The translations under genes were made by a program, and so were the position numbers. The notes below the pieces were generated by a model that made no database searches, had not been told where the DNA came from, and worked only from the letters and a program-made list of their open reading frames with translations. Source: Prochlorococcus sp. AG-355-G23 (GTDB lineage Bacteria > Cyanobacteriota > Cyanobacteriia > PCC-6307 > Cyanobiaceae). Taken from it: a stretch of 64,000 nt of DNA. Below are positions 46,448 through 52,439 of this stretch, one piece after another. The stretch spans positions 1 through 64,000 of the forward strand of contig QCDK01000005.1 of assembly GCA_003278765.1 (NCBI GenBank). Reading direction: 5' to 3'. Within the stretch, counting starts at the first letter, position 1. The number at the start of each line of letters is the position of its first letter.

Positions 46448-47965
46448 ATGTCCCAAGAAGCAGATTTACAGAATCAATCCAGTAATGATGCTCTGCTGAA
46501 GGTAGCATCACAACTGTTAGAACAAACAGGAATCAATAAAGATGATTTCTTTTCTGCTATCTCTGCTCTACAAACTGCTAAAGCACAGAATCCCGAAGCA
46601 AAAGCAGATGTAAACAAGAACTATGTTGATAAGACACCTGTTTATGATGATGTAGATGCTTTCATCTACAAACGTGGAGATACAAAGTCAGGCATTTGGT
46701 ATTTTCGCATCTGGGACACCAAGAGACGTAAAGCAATCTTCCGTTCACTTAAGACCACAAACAAAGAGTTAGCAATCACTACCGCAAAGCAACTGTACCG
46801 TGATATAGCAGGCAAAATAGAGAAAGGAGAACGACTCAAGCAGATTACTACTGATGAGTTGATAGGAATGTGGGACAAGTACCTACAATCTAAAATCACA
46901 ACTACACCACACAAAGGAATAGTTCCTAAAACTTACAAGAGCAAAAGGTATTGGTTGGGGAACTGGAGCAAATACATCAAAGAACTACACCTACACAAGA
47001 CACCAATAGACAAAATCAAACCACATCTTACAAGAGGGTTTAGTGTATGGTTGGAGTCCAGACCAAAGGAGACAGCACAACATACAGGTGCTAGGTCAAG
47101 AGAGCAAATCAATAATAATGTTAATGAAGTACTGAAGATGTATCGTCAAATCGCAGTCAGAGAAAGGTATATCTCAACAGACGACGTACCACAGATAGAC
47201 CGTCTACCATACGAGATTGATGATAGAGTCAAACGTGATATTCCAACAGAAGCAGAGTACGAGACCTACTGGAAGTATCTACAGCACAAGTACATCGCAA
47301 AGAAGAACAACAAAAATGTACCATTAGAAGAACTAGAGAAACGTAAGATATTTAAGGAGTTCATACTGATACTTGCTAATAGTGGGATTCGTCCAAAAGA
47401 GTTGTTAGGAGTCAAGAAGAAAGAAATAACAGAAATCATCAATAGAGACCAAGATGCTAGTGATAACAAGGAGAATCTAGTTATTAACATCAGACGAGAT
47501 AATGCTAAAACTGGTAGGTCTAGGTCTATTGTCTGTCCTATTAGAAAAAGGTTGGATAGGATTTATCAAGCATATGGGAAGTTGGGTATAGTACACGAAC
47601 CAGAAGATTATATATTTCTCAATCCAGTCAAGAACAGTAAGTTCTACCGACAGTCATATGGACGAATGATAATGAATAACCGACTCAAAGCAACCCTAGA
47701 ATCTAGTGGTATGAAGGAAACTTTAGCAAAAGAAAGCAGAAGCATTAGTTTGTACTCATTCAGACATTTCTATGCGTACCTCCGTCTGATAAATGAAGTT
47801 CCAATCCATCTGCTTGCCGAGAATATGGGGACATCTGTATTCCATCTGGAACGCACTTACGGTCATATCAATACACAACTACAAGCAGGTATCATCACAA
47901 AGAATATGGGATTTCTTGGTAGGACAGAGACCGACCTAGTAATGGAAACGGTATCAGCAGAATGA
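46448..47965 (+). CDS. int: tyrosine recombinase / integrase
   Basis: A 505-aa phage-type integrase. An N-terminal arm-binding-like part (about 70-130), a core-binding domain (about 135-245) and a C-terminal catalytic domain are present. Catalytic residues I can place: Arg315 in ANSGIRPKELLG, Lys354 in NAKTGRSR, Arg439-His440 in LYSFRHFYAYLR, and nucleophile Tyr471 in LERTYGHIN. The usual His of HxxR is Tyr436 (LYSFRH), a variant known from marine integrases. The first about 60 residues are polar and weakly conserved-looking. It is the first gene of the element and overlaps the 46-aa ORF by ATGA. It probably integrates and excises the element at ispF. Confidence 0.92.
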   Translation: MSQEADLQNQSSNDALLKVASQLLEQTGINKDDFFSAISALQTAKAQNPEAKADVNKNYVDKTPVYDDVDAFIYKRGDTKSGIWYFRIWDTKRRKAIFRSLKTTNKELAITTAKQLYRDIAGKIEKGERLKQITTDELIGMWDKYLQSKITTTPHKGIVPKTYKSKRYWLGNWSKYIKELHLHKTPIDKIKPHLTRGFSVWLESRPKETAQHTGARSREQINNNVNEVLKMYRQIAVRERYISTDDVPQIDRLPYEIDDRVKRDIPTEAEYETYWKYLQHKYIAKKNNKNVPLEELEKRKIFKEFILILANSGIRPKELLGVKKKEITEIINRDQDASDNKENLVINIRRDNAKTGRSRSIVCPIRKRLDRIYQAYGKLGIVHEPEDYIFLNPVKNSKFYRQSYGRMIMNNRLKATLESSGMKETLAKESRSISLYSFRHFYAYLRLINEVPIHLLAENMGTSVFHLERTYGHINTQLQAGIITKNMGFLGRTETDLVMETVSAE

Positions 47966-48102
47966 GATACAAAGTTCAGTTATACGTTGGTGGTACATTA
48001 TTCTACGAAGAAGTTATTGCTAGGGACTACGAAGATGCTAGGAAGACAGCATTAGCAAGAAACCCAACGGCAACTGTAGTTAGTGTTAACGTATCATCAT
48101 AA
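47962..48102 (+). CDS. 46-aa phage-type small protein, coupled to integrase
   Basis: Starts in an ATGA overlap with the integrase stop. The sequence (MRYKVQLYVGGTLFYEEVIA then RDYEDARKTALARNPTATVV) predicts a beta hairpin, one helix and a strand. Similar small proteins with the ...Y.DAR..AL.RNP pattern are, from memory, frequent in cyanophage genomes, with no known function. Because of coupling it could be a directionality factor or an integrase regulator, but this is a guess from position. Confidence 0.65.
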   Translation: MRYKVQLYVGGTLFYEEVIARDYEDARKTALARNPTATVVSVNVSS

Positions 48103-48128
48103 ATGAGATATTAGGAGATATTATTTCA

Positions 48129-48167
48129 TAAATAGAATCAGTATTACTCATATTCTCAAACTCAACG
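48129..48167 (+). repeat. direct repeat, copy 1, containing CAGTATTAC
   Basis: Begins ATAAATAGAATCAGTATTAC. It pairs with copy 2 at 48421-48459 (31/39). CAGTATTAC (48139-48147) sits in the loop of a weak AGAAT/ATTCT stem and resembles the nick-site nonamer of circovirus-type origins. Confidence 0.6.
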
Positions 48168-48376
48168 CACTTTCACGCAACATCACGGCACTATAGTTAT
48201 TGTTAACGTAATCCTATAAACTACTAGGAACTAAATGTTTATTATAGAACATAAATAGTACATAGTAAGTAAAAAGAATGTGTTAGAAAAGCATAGTGTC
48301 TGTCTTATATCTCTCGTTATTGTGCGGAGATGAGGTCGTCTTACCGTGTTAACACAGAGGACTTCACGGCAGAGGG

Positions 48377-48405
48377 TTGACTTTTATGTTCTAAAGTGGT
48401 ATAAT
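48377..48405 (+). promoter_or_regulatory. near-consensus sigma-70 promoter for rep
   Basis: TTGACT (48377-48382), a 17-nt spacer and perfect TATAAT (48400-48405). It is the strongest-looking promoter in the window and would give a leader of roughly 195 nt before the rep ATG. Confidence 0.75.
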
Positions 48406-48413
48406 ATACCATA
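48398..48413 (+). promoter_or_regulatory. palindromic operator candidate over the rep -10 box
   Basis: TGGTAT-AAT-ATACCA is a perfect 6-bp inverted repeat with a 3-nt centre, covering the -10 hexamer. It is a natural site for one of the two RHH-like proteins encoded downstream, as in CopG-type plasmid copy control. Confidence 0.55.
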
Positions 48414-48420
48414 CTATTTA

Positions 48421-48459
48421 ATAAATAGAGTCAGTAATACTAATAACCTTAAACTCATC
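48421..48459 (+). repeat. direct repeat, copy 2
   Basis: Begins ATAAATAGAGTCAGTAATAC. It is the partner of the 48129 copy and lies just after the promoter and operator, within the predicted rep leader. Confidence 0.6.
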
Positions 48460-48500
48460 AAATCAAAGACATCATCTACGAGGAGATGTAAACAAAGGAT

Positions 48501-48552
48501 AGAACATAGCACCCGAAGTTGATACTTACTAGTCGTATCTGCTATGGGTTCT
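48501..48552 (+). promoter_or_regulatory. multi-stem hairpin upstream of rep
   Basis: AGAAC+ATAGC (48501-48510) pairs with GCTAT+GTTCT (48541-48545, 48548-48552) with a GG bulge. Inside, GATAC (48521-48525) pairs with GTATC (48535-48539) around loop TTACTAGTC. Fifteen pairs in all. It could be a cruciform at the origin or a structured leader RNA controlling rep. Confidence 0.6.
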
Positions 48553-48607
48553 CTGTTCTCTGTTATTACAAATAATCCAATATTCTATCATTTACAAACG
48601 AATCACT

Positions 48608-49369
48608 ATGAACCAGATAATAGACCTCTCTGAAGGGCATATAGGCACTACTGACGGCACTTTAGAAGAGTTATTTAATGATACTAACGATAAGATAAAG
48701 GACAGTAGAATATCATTTTCTACCAACTTCTCTAAAGTAAACATCAGTCCCTACATCAAGGGAATGTTTATCAGTATCAGTAATCATAAGAAGGACTCTT
48801 ACGATATTGAGAAGAACTTTAGAAAGCAGTACCAATCTGTACTTAAGGCAGTTGGTATCAAAGTTGGTAGAGATGATATACACAAACAGTATGGTTTACC
48901 AAGTAGAGCAACTATCAACGGATTGATAGAAAAAGGCATACCTATTGCTATTGCTGGGATTCACGACTATGAGAACGAAGACAAAGATGATGGTATTACA
49001 TATCAACACACACATATACTTTTCTACAATATCCACCACTATCTCCCAAACAACAACAAGCAACTAGCAAGTTGTATCAACAGAGTTAGAGCAACTCAAG
49101 GACGGTATGTTGGTAAAAAGTTTAGAAGAGATGGTGTTGACGTTAGACCAGTTGGTACATACAAGCATTACACCAACGAACAGTTTAACGACGATAGTTT
49201 CTACGACTATCTCCACAATCCATTAAATAGTCCTAACCGAGATTGTCTTATCAACTACATCAGTAAGAACAGGCACAATCCTGATGTTAACTACCGTCTG
49301 ACCTACCTGTACCATAACAACGACTATCTGCCTGTGAACTTATCAAACCGTACTATTACTACAAACTAA
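48608..49369 (+). CDS. candidate HUH-endonuclease replication initiator (Rep-like)
   Basis: I do not recognise a close family, but the 253-aa protein shows the three ordered motifs of HUH rolling-circle initiators: motif 1 FISIS (54-58), motif 2 HTHILFY (His134 and His136, metal ligands) and motif 3 NYISKN with Tyr217-x-x-Lys220, the YxxK form seen in CRESS-DNA virus and some plasmid Reps. No helicase domain follows, so a host or partner helicase would be needed. No Walker A motif is visible. Location behind a repeat-rich region and ahead of RHH-like genes matches pMV158-type plasmid organisation. A relaxase-like or transposase-like HUH enzyme is the main alternative. Confidence 0.6.
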   Translation: MNQIIDLSEGHIGTTDGTLEELFNDTNDKIKDSRISFSTNFSKVNISPYIKGMFISISNHKKDSYDIEKNFRKQYQSVLKAVGIKVGRDDIHKQYGLPSRATINGLIEKGIPIAIAGIHDYENEDKDDGITYQHTHILFYNIHHYLPNNNKQLASCINRVRATQGRYVGKKFRRDGVDVRPVGTYKHYTNEQFNDDSFYDYLHNPLNSPNRDCLINYISKNRHNPDVNYRLTYLYHNNDYLPVNLSNRTITTN

Positions 49370-49370
49370 A

Positions 49371-49616
49371 ATGACTGCTACTACAACTAAAACACGTCCC
49401 TCCAAGAAAGGAGACACTCAACAACTCAAGATAAACGTATCGTACCGTGATACTGATTCAGACAACGACCTCTACAACAAGGTCATCAGAATAAGTCAAC
49501 TGTCTCATAGCACTAGTAGTGCTGTTAGCAGAACTCTAATAAGAGAAGGTCTTAAGAATGAATCACTAGTAGAACATCTTATTGGTTATCCCATTTCAGT
49601 ACTCAACAGGGTTTAG
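49371..49616 (+). CDS. 81-aa ribbon-helix-helix-like protein (CopG/Arc type candidate)
   Basis: It begins 1 nt after the rep stop. After a basic N-terminal arm (MTATTTKTRPSKKGD) comes a strand-helix-helix pattern: QLKINVSYRD, then NDLYNKVIRISQLSHS, then TSSAVSRTLIREGL, which fits an RHH DNA-binding fold with the basic arm contacting DNA. It would make a plausible repressor of the rep promoter through the palindrome at 48398. The assignment rests on secondary-structure pattern only. Confidence 0.55.
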   Translation: MTATTTKTRPSKKGDTQQLKINVSYRDTDSDNDLYNKVIRISQLSHSTSSAVSRTLIREGLKNESLVEHLIGYPISVLNRV

Positions 49617-49618
49617 GT

Positions 49619-49756
49619 ATGTTTGTTTCACGCAGATTATCAAAAGAACACGACCAGAAACTACAAGTTCTAGCAAAACAGCAGAGACCAACTACAACAC
49701 CAGATAAGATGTTGGAGAAGTTGGTGGAGCAGAGTTTTATTAACCAAAAGTTTTAA
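49619..49756 (+). CDS. 45-aa ribbon-helix-helix-like protein
   Basis: Starts 2 nt after the previous stop. The whole protein is one RHH-sized unit: FVSRRLS (strand), KEHDQKLQVLAKQQ (helix), TTPDKMLEKLVEQSF (helix), almost exactly the minimal CopG length. With its neighbour it gives two small DNA-binding candidates in one transcript, possibly for copy control and for integrase or excision control. Confidence 0.55.
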   Translation: MFVSRRLSKEHDQKLQVLAKQQRPTTTPDKMLEKLVEQSFINQKF

Positions 49757-49768
49757 GTTAACATAACT

Positions 49769-49786
49769 AAACTGACTGCTATGACT
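49769..49786 (+). repeat. 18-bp repeat at a translation start, copy 1
   Basis: AAACTGACTGCTATGACT, containing the start codon of the 52-aa ORF. It differs at one base from the copy at 50116-50133. A shorter relative (AAACTAAAATGACTGCTA) spans the start of the 81-aa gene near 49363. Confidence 0.7.
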
Positions 49787-49939
49787 AACAAGAAGACAAA
49801 GAAAAGTAAAACATACCAATCTTTCATCAGAGACCTTGTTTACAACAATCCAAGAGCAGACCGTCAGGCAGGTTCTATGGATTCAGCAGTACCAGATAAC
49901 AGAATGTTGTATGACGATTCCAAAGATAAGGCACTTTAG
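49781..49939 (+). CDS. 52-aa basic protein of unknown function
   Basis: The product begins MTNKKTKKSKTYQSFIRDLV and is basic in its N-terminal half and acidic towards the end (DNRMLYDDSKDKAL). No fold is evident. It shares element codon use. It could be an accessory DNA-binding or excision factor, but only location suggests this. Confidence 0.45.
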   Translation: MTNKKTKKSKTYQSFIRDLVYNNPRADRQAGSMDSAVPDNRMLYDDSKDKAL

Positions 49940-50146
49940 GAGTCCCAACCAAACGCAATCTATAAAAGTGGGTGCGTCTTGGTGTAATACAAACTGGTAG
50001 AATAAAAAATGAACGTCAGTTTACACTAAAAACATCTATGTTTGGATATATGAATATTTTTACAGATGTAATACAGATGATTTTAGACGAATCTAGACAT
50101 AAACAAATGCTAGGCAAACTAACTGCTATGACTGGGGACTTATGAT
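49940..50146 (+). other. right end of the element, repeat-bearing and non-coding
   Basis: No gene is visible. It carries two TGTAATACA motifs (49983-49995, 50067-50079), a direct repeat TACAGATG-TAA-TACAGATG (50061-50079), and a second copy of the 18-bp start-region repeat (50116-50133) followed by an abortive five-codon ORF, MTGDL. The layout suggests integrase arm sites and a remnant of a lost gene. Confidence 0.5.
50116..50133 (+). repeat. 18-bp repeat at a translation start, copy 2 (gene remnant)
   Basis: AAACTAACTGCTATGACT. The ATG opens a five-codon ORF that stops at once. It is probably the trace of a deleted gene next to the right end. Confidence 0.55.
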
Positions 50147-50650
50147 ATGGGAAATGGTAGGTCTCCACAGTTCAGAATCGGTAATGGATACGATATTCAC
50201 AGACTAGTAGAGGATAGAGATTTAATTATTGGAGGTGTAAAACTGCATCATCCTGAAAGTTTAGGCTTGGATGGGCATAGTGATGCTGATGTTTTAAGTC
50301 ACTCAATTATGGATGCGTTACTAGGAGCGCTTTCGTTGGGCGACATAGGAAAGTATTTTCCCCCATCAGATGAAAAATGGAAAAATGCTGATAGCTTGTT
50401 TTTGTTATCAAAAGTAATTGACTTGATAAGAAAAGATGGTTGGGAAATAAATAATATTGATAGTGTTCTTGTTGCTGAAAGGCCAAAAATTATGCCACAT
50501 GTAAAACTAATGAAGAAAAACATTTCTGAAATTTTAAATATTGATGAAAATTTAATTGGGATTAAAGCAACCACTAATGAAAAATTGGGTCCAGAAGGGA
50601 GAGAAGAGGGTATAAGTTGCCATTCAGTAGTTCTTCTTGAGAAAAAATGA
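50147..50650 (+). CDS. ispF: 2-C-methyl-D-erythritol 2,4-cyclodiphosphate synthase
   Basis: The 167-aa enzyme forms the cyclodiphosphate of the MEP isoprenoid pathway, feeding carotenoid and chlorophyll phytol synthesis. [15 protein letters not shown] (9-23) supplies the Asp-x-His zinc site, followed by [47 protein letters not shown] and C-terminal [19 protein letters not shown]. The first about 8 codons (MGNGRSPQ) and possibly those up to RI are supplied by the inserted element, so the present start and promoter are probably not the ancestral ones. The 3' end overlaps the next gene by 4 nt. Confidence 0.95.
   Translation: MGNGRSPQFRIGNGYDIHRLVEDRDLIIGGVKLHHPESLGLDGHSDADVLSHSIMDALLGALSLGDIGKYFPPSDEKWKNADSLFLLSKVIDLIRKDGWEINNIDSVLVAERPKIMPHVKLMKKNISEILNIDENLIGIKATTNEKLGPEGREEGISCHSVVLLEKK
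50171..50194 (+). repeat. right ispF-start repeat (attR candidate)
   Basis: Codons for FRIGNGYD in functional ispF; 19/24 identical to 46309-46332. The reading frame downstream is intact ispF. Confidence 0.7.
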
Positions 50651-51093
50651 TATTTAATTTTAATTTGAAAAAAAAAATGCAAAGATTTTGTTTATTATTA
50701 ATTTGCTTAGTAGTTTTAATTTTTCAATCTGATATTCCCAATTTAAGAGCTCTTACAATGGATAATTTTCAAAGTGGAATGGTAATAGAGGAATTAAGAC
50801 TTAAAGTACCTGCTGACGTAAAAGGTGCTTGGCTAAATGCGGAAAAAGAAATATGGGAGCCATGGTTATCTTCTCAAGATGGTTTTTTGGGGAGACAATT
50901 ATTTTGGGATAAAGAAAAAGAAGAAGCTTTAATATTGGTAAATTGGAAAAGTAAGAAATTATGGAAAAGCATACCAATGTCAGAAGTAAATGTAGTTCAA
51001 CAAAAATTTGAAGATAATGTTAAAGCTGCTCTAAATGTAGGTGATAATCCTTTTGAATTGATTTATGAGGGAGAATTAGATAAACAAAGATGA
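50647..51093 (+). CDS. small conserved cyanobacterial protein (TIGR03792-like)
   Basis: A 148-aa protein with an N-terminal hydrophobic segment (about 13-27) that may be a signal or anchor. The exposed part has [42 protein letters not shown], a ferredoxin-like alpha/beta pattern of the antibiotic-biosynthesis-monooxygenase type, and matches my memory of the cyanobacterial TIGR03792 family. The ATG at 50665 (MQRFCLLL) is an alternative start. It is linked by 4-nt overlaps to ispF before and larB after. Function is unknown. Confidence 0.7.
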   Translation: MIFNFNLKKKMQRFCLLLICLVVLIFQSDIPNLRALTMDNFQSGMVIEELRLKVPADVKGAWLNAEKEIWEPWLSSQDGFLGRQLFWDKEKEEALILVNWKSKKLWKSIPMSEVNVVQQKFEDNVKAALNVGDNPFELIYEGELDKQR

Positions 51094-51746
51094 ATTTTGA
51101 TATCAAGTTTGATTTTCAAAGAAGAGATAGGCTCGGACTCATTGAGGCTATTTGGGGACAAGATAAGAGTATTGACCAATTAGAAAGATTATGTGGAAAT
51201 GTTTTAAGTAAAAATGAGGTTGTTTTCATTACTAGGATTAATAAAGAAAAGGCTAATTATCTTTTAGATTTGTATGATGATGCACAATTCTATGAAGAAG
51301 CAAATTGCCTAAAAATTGGGAAAAATTTTAATGAAATAATTACGAATAAAAAAGTTGCCATAATTTCAGGCGGCTCAAGCGATTTGGCAGTAACACTTGA
51401 AGCACAATTAGCACTCGAAATTTATGGAGTGAATTGTCAATCTTTTATAGATGTTGGAGTTGCGGGACTTCATCGATTAATGAGTCAGTTAGAAGAAATC
51501 AATAAATATGATGTATTAATAGTTTGTGCTGGAATGGAAGGAGCTTTGGCAACAGTTGTGGGAGGTTTGTTGGCTCAACCGATAATTGCAGTACCTGTCT
51601 CAGTAGGATACGGCGTTAGCAAGGATGGAGAAACTGCTTTAAATAGTATGTTGTCAAGCTGTTCTCCAGGAATAGCAGTTATGAATATAGATAATGGTTA
51701 TGGAGCAGCAATGGCGGCTCTCCGAATTATTAAAAGTATTTCCTAA
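51090..51746 (+). CDS. larB: LarB / PurE-like NCAIR mutase-family protein
   Basis: The 218-aa protein has a C-terminal AIR-carboxylase-like domain: VAIISGGSSDLAVTLEAQLALE (about 89-110), DVGVAGLHRL, VCAGMEGALATVVGGLLAQPIIAVPVSVGYG (about 148-178). LarB carboxylates nicotinic acid adenine dinucleotide when making the nickel-pincer cofactor. larC and larE are not in this window, so the function here may differ. It overlaps the upstream gene by 4 nt. Confidence 0.85.
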   Translation: MNFDIKFDFQRRDRLGLIEAIWGQDKSIDQLERLCGNVLSKNEVVFITRINKEKANYLLDLYDDAQFYEEANCLKIGKNFNEIITNKKVAIISGGSSDLAVTLEAQLALEIYGVNCQSFIDVGVAGLHRLMSQLEEINKYDVLIVCAGMEGALATVVGGLLAQPIIAVPVSVGYGVSKDGETALNSMLSSCSPGIAVMNIDNGYGAAMAALRIIKSIS

Positions 51747-51750
51747 ATAA

Positions 51751-51882
51751 TCACTTTCTTTCTATTTCTAATAGGCTTTCTATCCATAAATTTAATTGTT
51801 TTGGTAGCATACCTTCTTCTCTCATTTTGATTGCTTTTATCACGACTTCTGTATTTACCCACTCTGGAAATCTTCTCGGCAT
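51751..51882 (-). CDS. 43-aa protein of unknown function
   Basis: The product reads MPRRFPEWVNTEVVIKAIKM and then a helical, charged remainder ending ESLLEIERK. It is very likely an amphipathic helical peptide, with host-like codon use. Convergent with larB (4-nt gap). I have no family for it. Confidence 0.5.
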   Translation of the reverse strand: MPRRFPEWVNTEVVIKAIKMREEGMLPKQLNLWIESLLEIERK

Positions 51883-51949
51883 TAATTTTTATAATCAGTA
51901 TTTTTAATTTGGTACAAAATTTTATAAAAACAAGATCTAAGTAACAAAT

Positions 51950-52117
51950 TTAATCTTTTATGTTTGATTTCGTACCTAATCTAGACAGCTCAGATGAGGT
52001 ATGTTCACTTTCTACATTTTTTAATCTTTCAATCAGCTCGGAGAGATCTTTATGAGCTAACTCCCCATTTTGCTCCCATTTTAAAGATCTTGAGTTGCTA
52101 TCAATTTTTTCTTTCAT
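51950..52117 (-). CDS. 55-aa protein of unknown function
   Basis: A small charged protein (MKEKIDSNSRSLKWEQNGEL then HKDLSELIERLKNVESEH) with a predicted central amphipathic helix. Host-like codon use, same strand as the 43-aa ORF with a 67-nt gap. Together they fill the otherwise empty 51747-52229 stretch. No family recognised. Confidence 0.45.
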   Translation of the reverse strand: MKEKIDSNSRSLKWEQNGELAHKDLSELIERLKNVESEHTSSELSRLGTKSNIKD

Positions 52118-52229
52118 TGTTTAGTTTAAGTATTAAGAATATAAAACGAAAACAGGAAAAATTTGATTATTGTTTCAAGCCTAAACTTAAAAAAATATGA
52201 AGATTTTTAATACATTAAATATTTTTCTT

Positions 52230-52439
52230 TTATCCGCCACCAACTATTGAAACAATTTCTAAATTATCACCATCTTTAAGCTTCACTTTTTCCCATTTCA
52301 TTGAATTTATAATTAAACTATTTAACTCCACTACAATTGTGTTTGGTTTATATCCCATATGGTGAAGAGCTGTAGATAGTAGAGCATTTTCTTGATCAAG
52401 TTCTATTTTTTTTTCTTCTCCATTTACCCTAATTTTCAT
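52230..52439 (-). CDS. thiS: sulfur carrier protein ThiS
   Basis: A 69-aa ubiquitin-like protein ending in IVGGG. The C-terminal Gly-Gly region is adenylated and thiocarboxylated to donate sulfur for the thiazole of thiamine. The one extra Gly after GG may be part of the natural end. Start overlaps the thiE 3' end by 11 nt, so the pair is translationally coupled. Confidence 0.92.
   Translation of the reverse strand: MKIRVNGEEKKIELDQENALLSTALHHMGYKPNTIVVELNSLIINSMKWEKVKLKDGDNLEIVSIVGGG

Larger units (their letters stand above)
48103..48607 (+). other. 505-bp structured non-coding region, candidate origin and copy-control region
   Basis: No ORF is visible here. It contains a 39-bp imperfect direct repeat (copies at 48129 and 48421, 31/39 identical), repeated TCACGGCA (48183, 48364) and TGTTAACGTA (48084, 48201), palindrome GTGTTAACAC (48346-48355), a strong promoter overlapped by an inverted repeat (48377-48413), a small hairpin (48473-48488) and a multi-stem hairpin (48501-48552). 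Density of repeats and placement directly upstream of the rep candidate fit a replication origin with its regulatory leader. Confidence 0.6.
46309..50194 (+). mobile_element. integrative element of about 3.8 kb inserted at the ispF start
   Basis: Boundaries are set by two copies of the codons for FRIGNGYD, at 46309-46332 (end of trmD) and 50171-50194 (start of ispF). Cargo: a tyrosine recombinase, a 46-aa protein, a structured non-coding region, a HUH-motif replication-initiator candidate, two RHH-like proteins and a 52-aa protein, all on the plus strand. Codon use changes at both edges (many CGN Arg and C-ending codons inside, AGA and A/T-ending outside). No terminase, capsid, transposase or conjugation gene is present. 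It resembles the tycheposon class of Prochlorococcus elements in using a Y-recombinase, but the site is not a tRNA. Exact ends within the att repeats are uncertain. Confidence 0.85.

Noticed and set aside
46366-50152. GATATG (46366-46371 region and 50145-50150 region) as the recombination core
   Set aside because: Only six bases, easily found by chance; the 24-bp coding repeat is better supported, though GATATG cannot be excluded.
46309-50194. Full prophage
   Set aside because: No capsid, portal, terminase or tail genes; only recombinase, Rep-like and tiny proteins.
46309-50194. tRNA-targeted genomic island
   Set aside because: No tRNA gene or tRNA fragment lies at either end; the three tRNAs in the window are elsewhere and intact.
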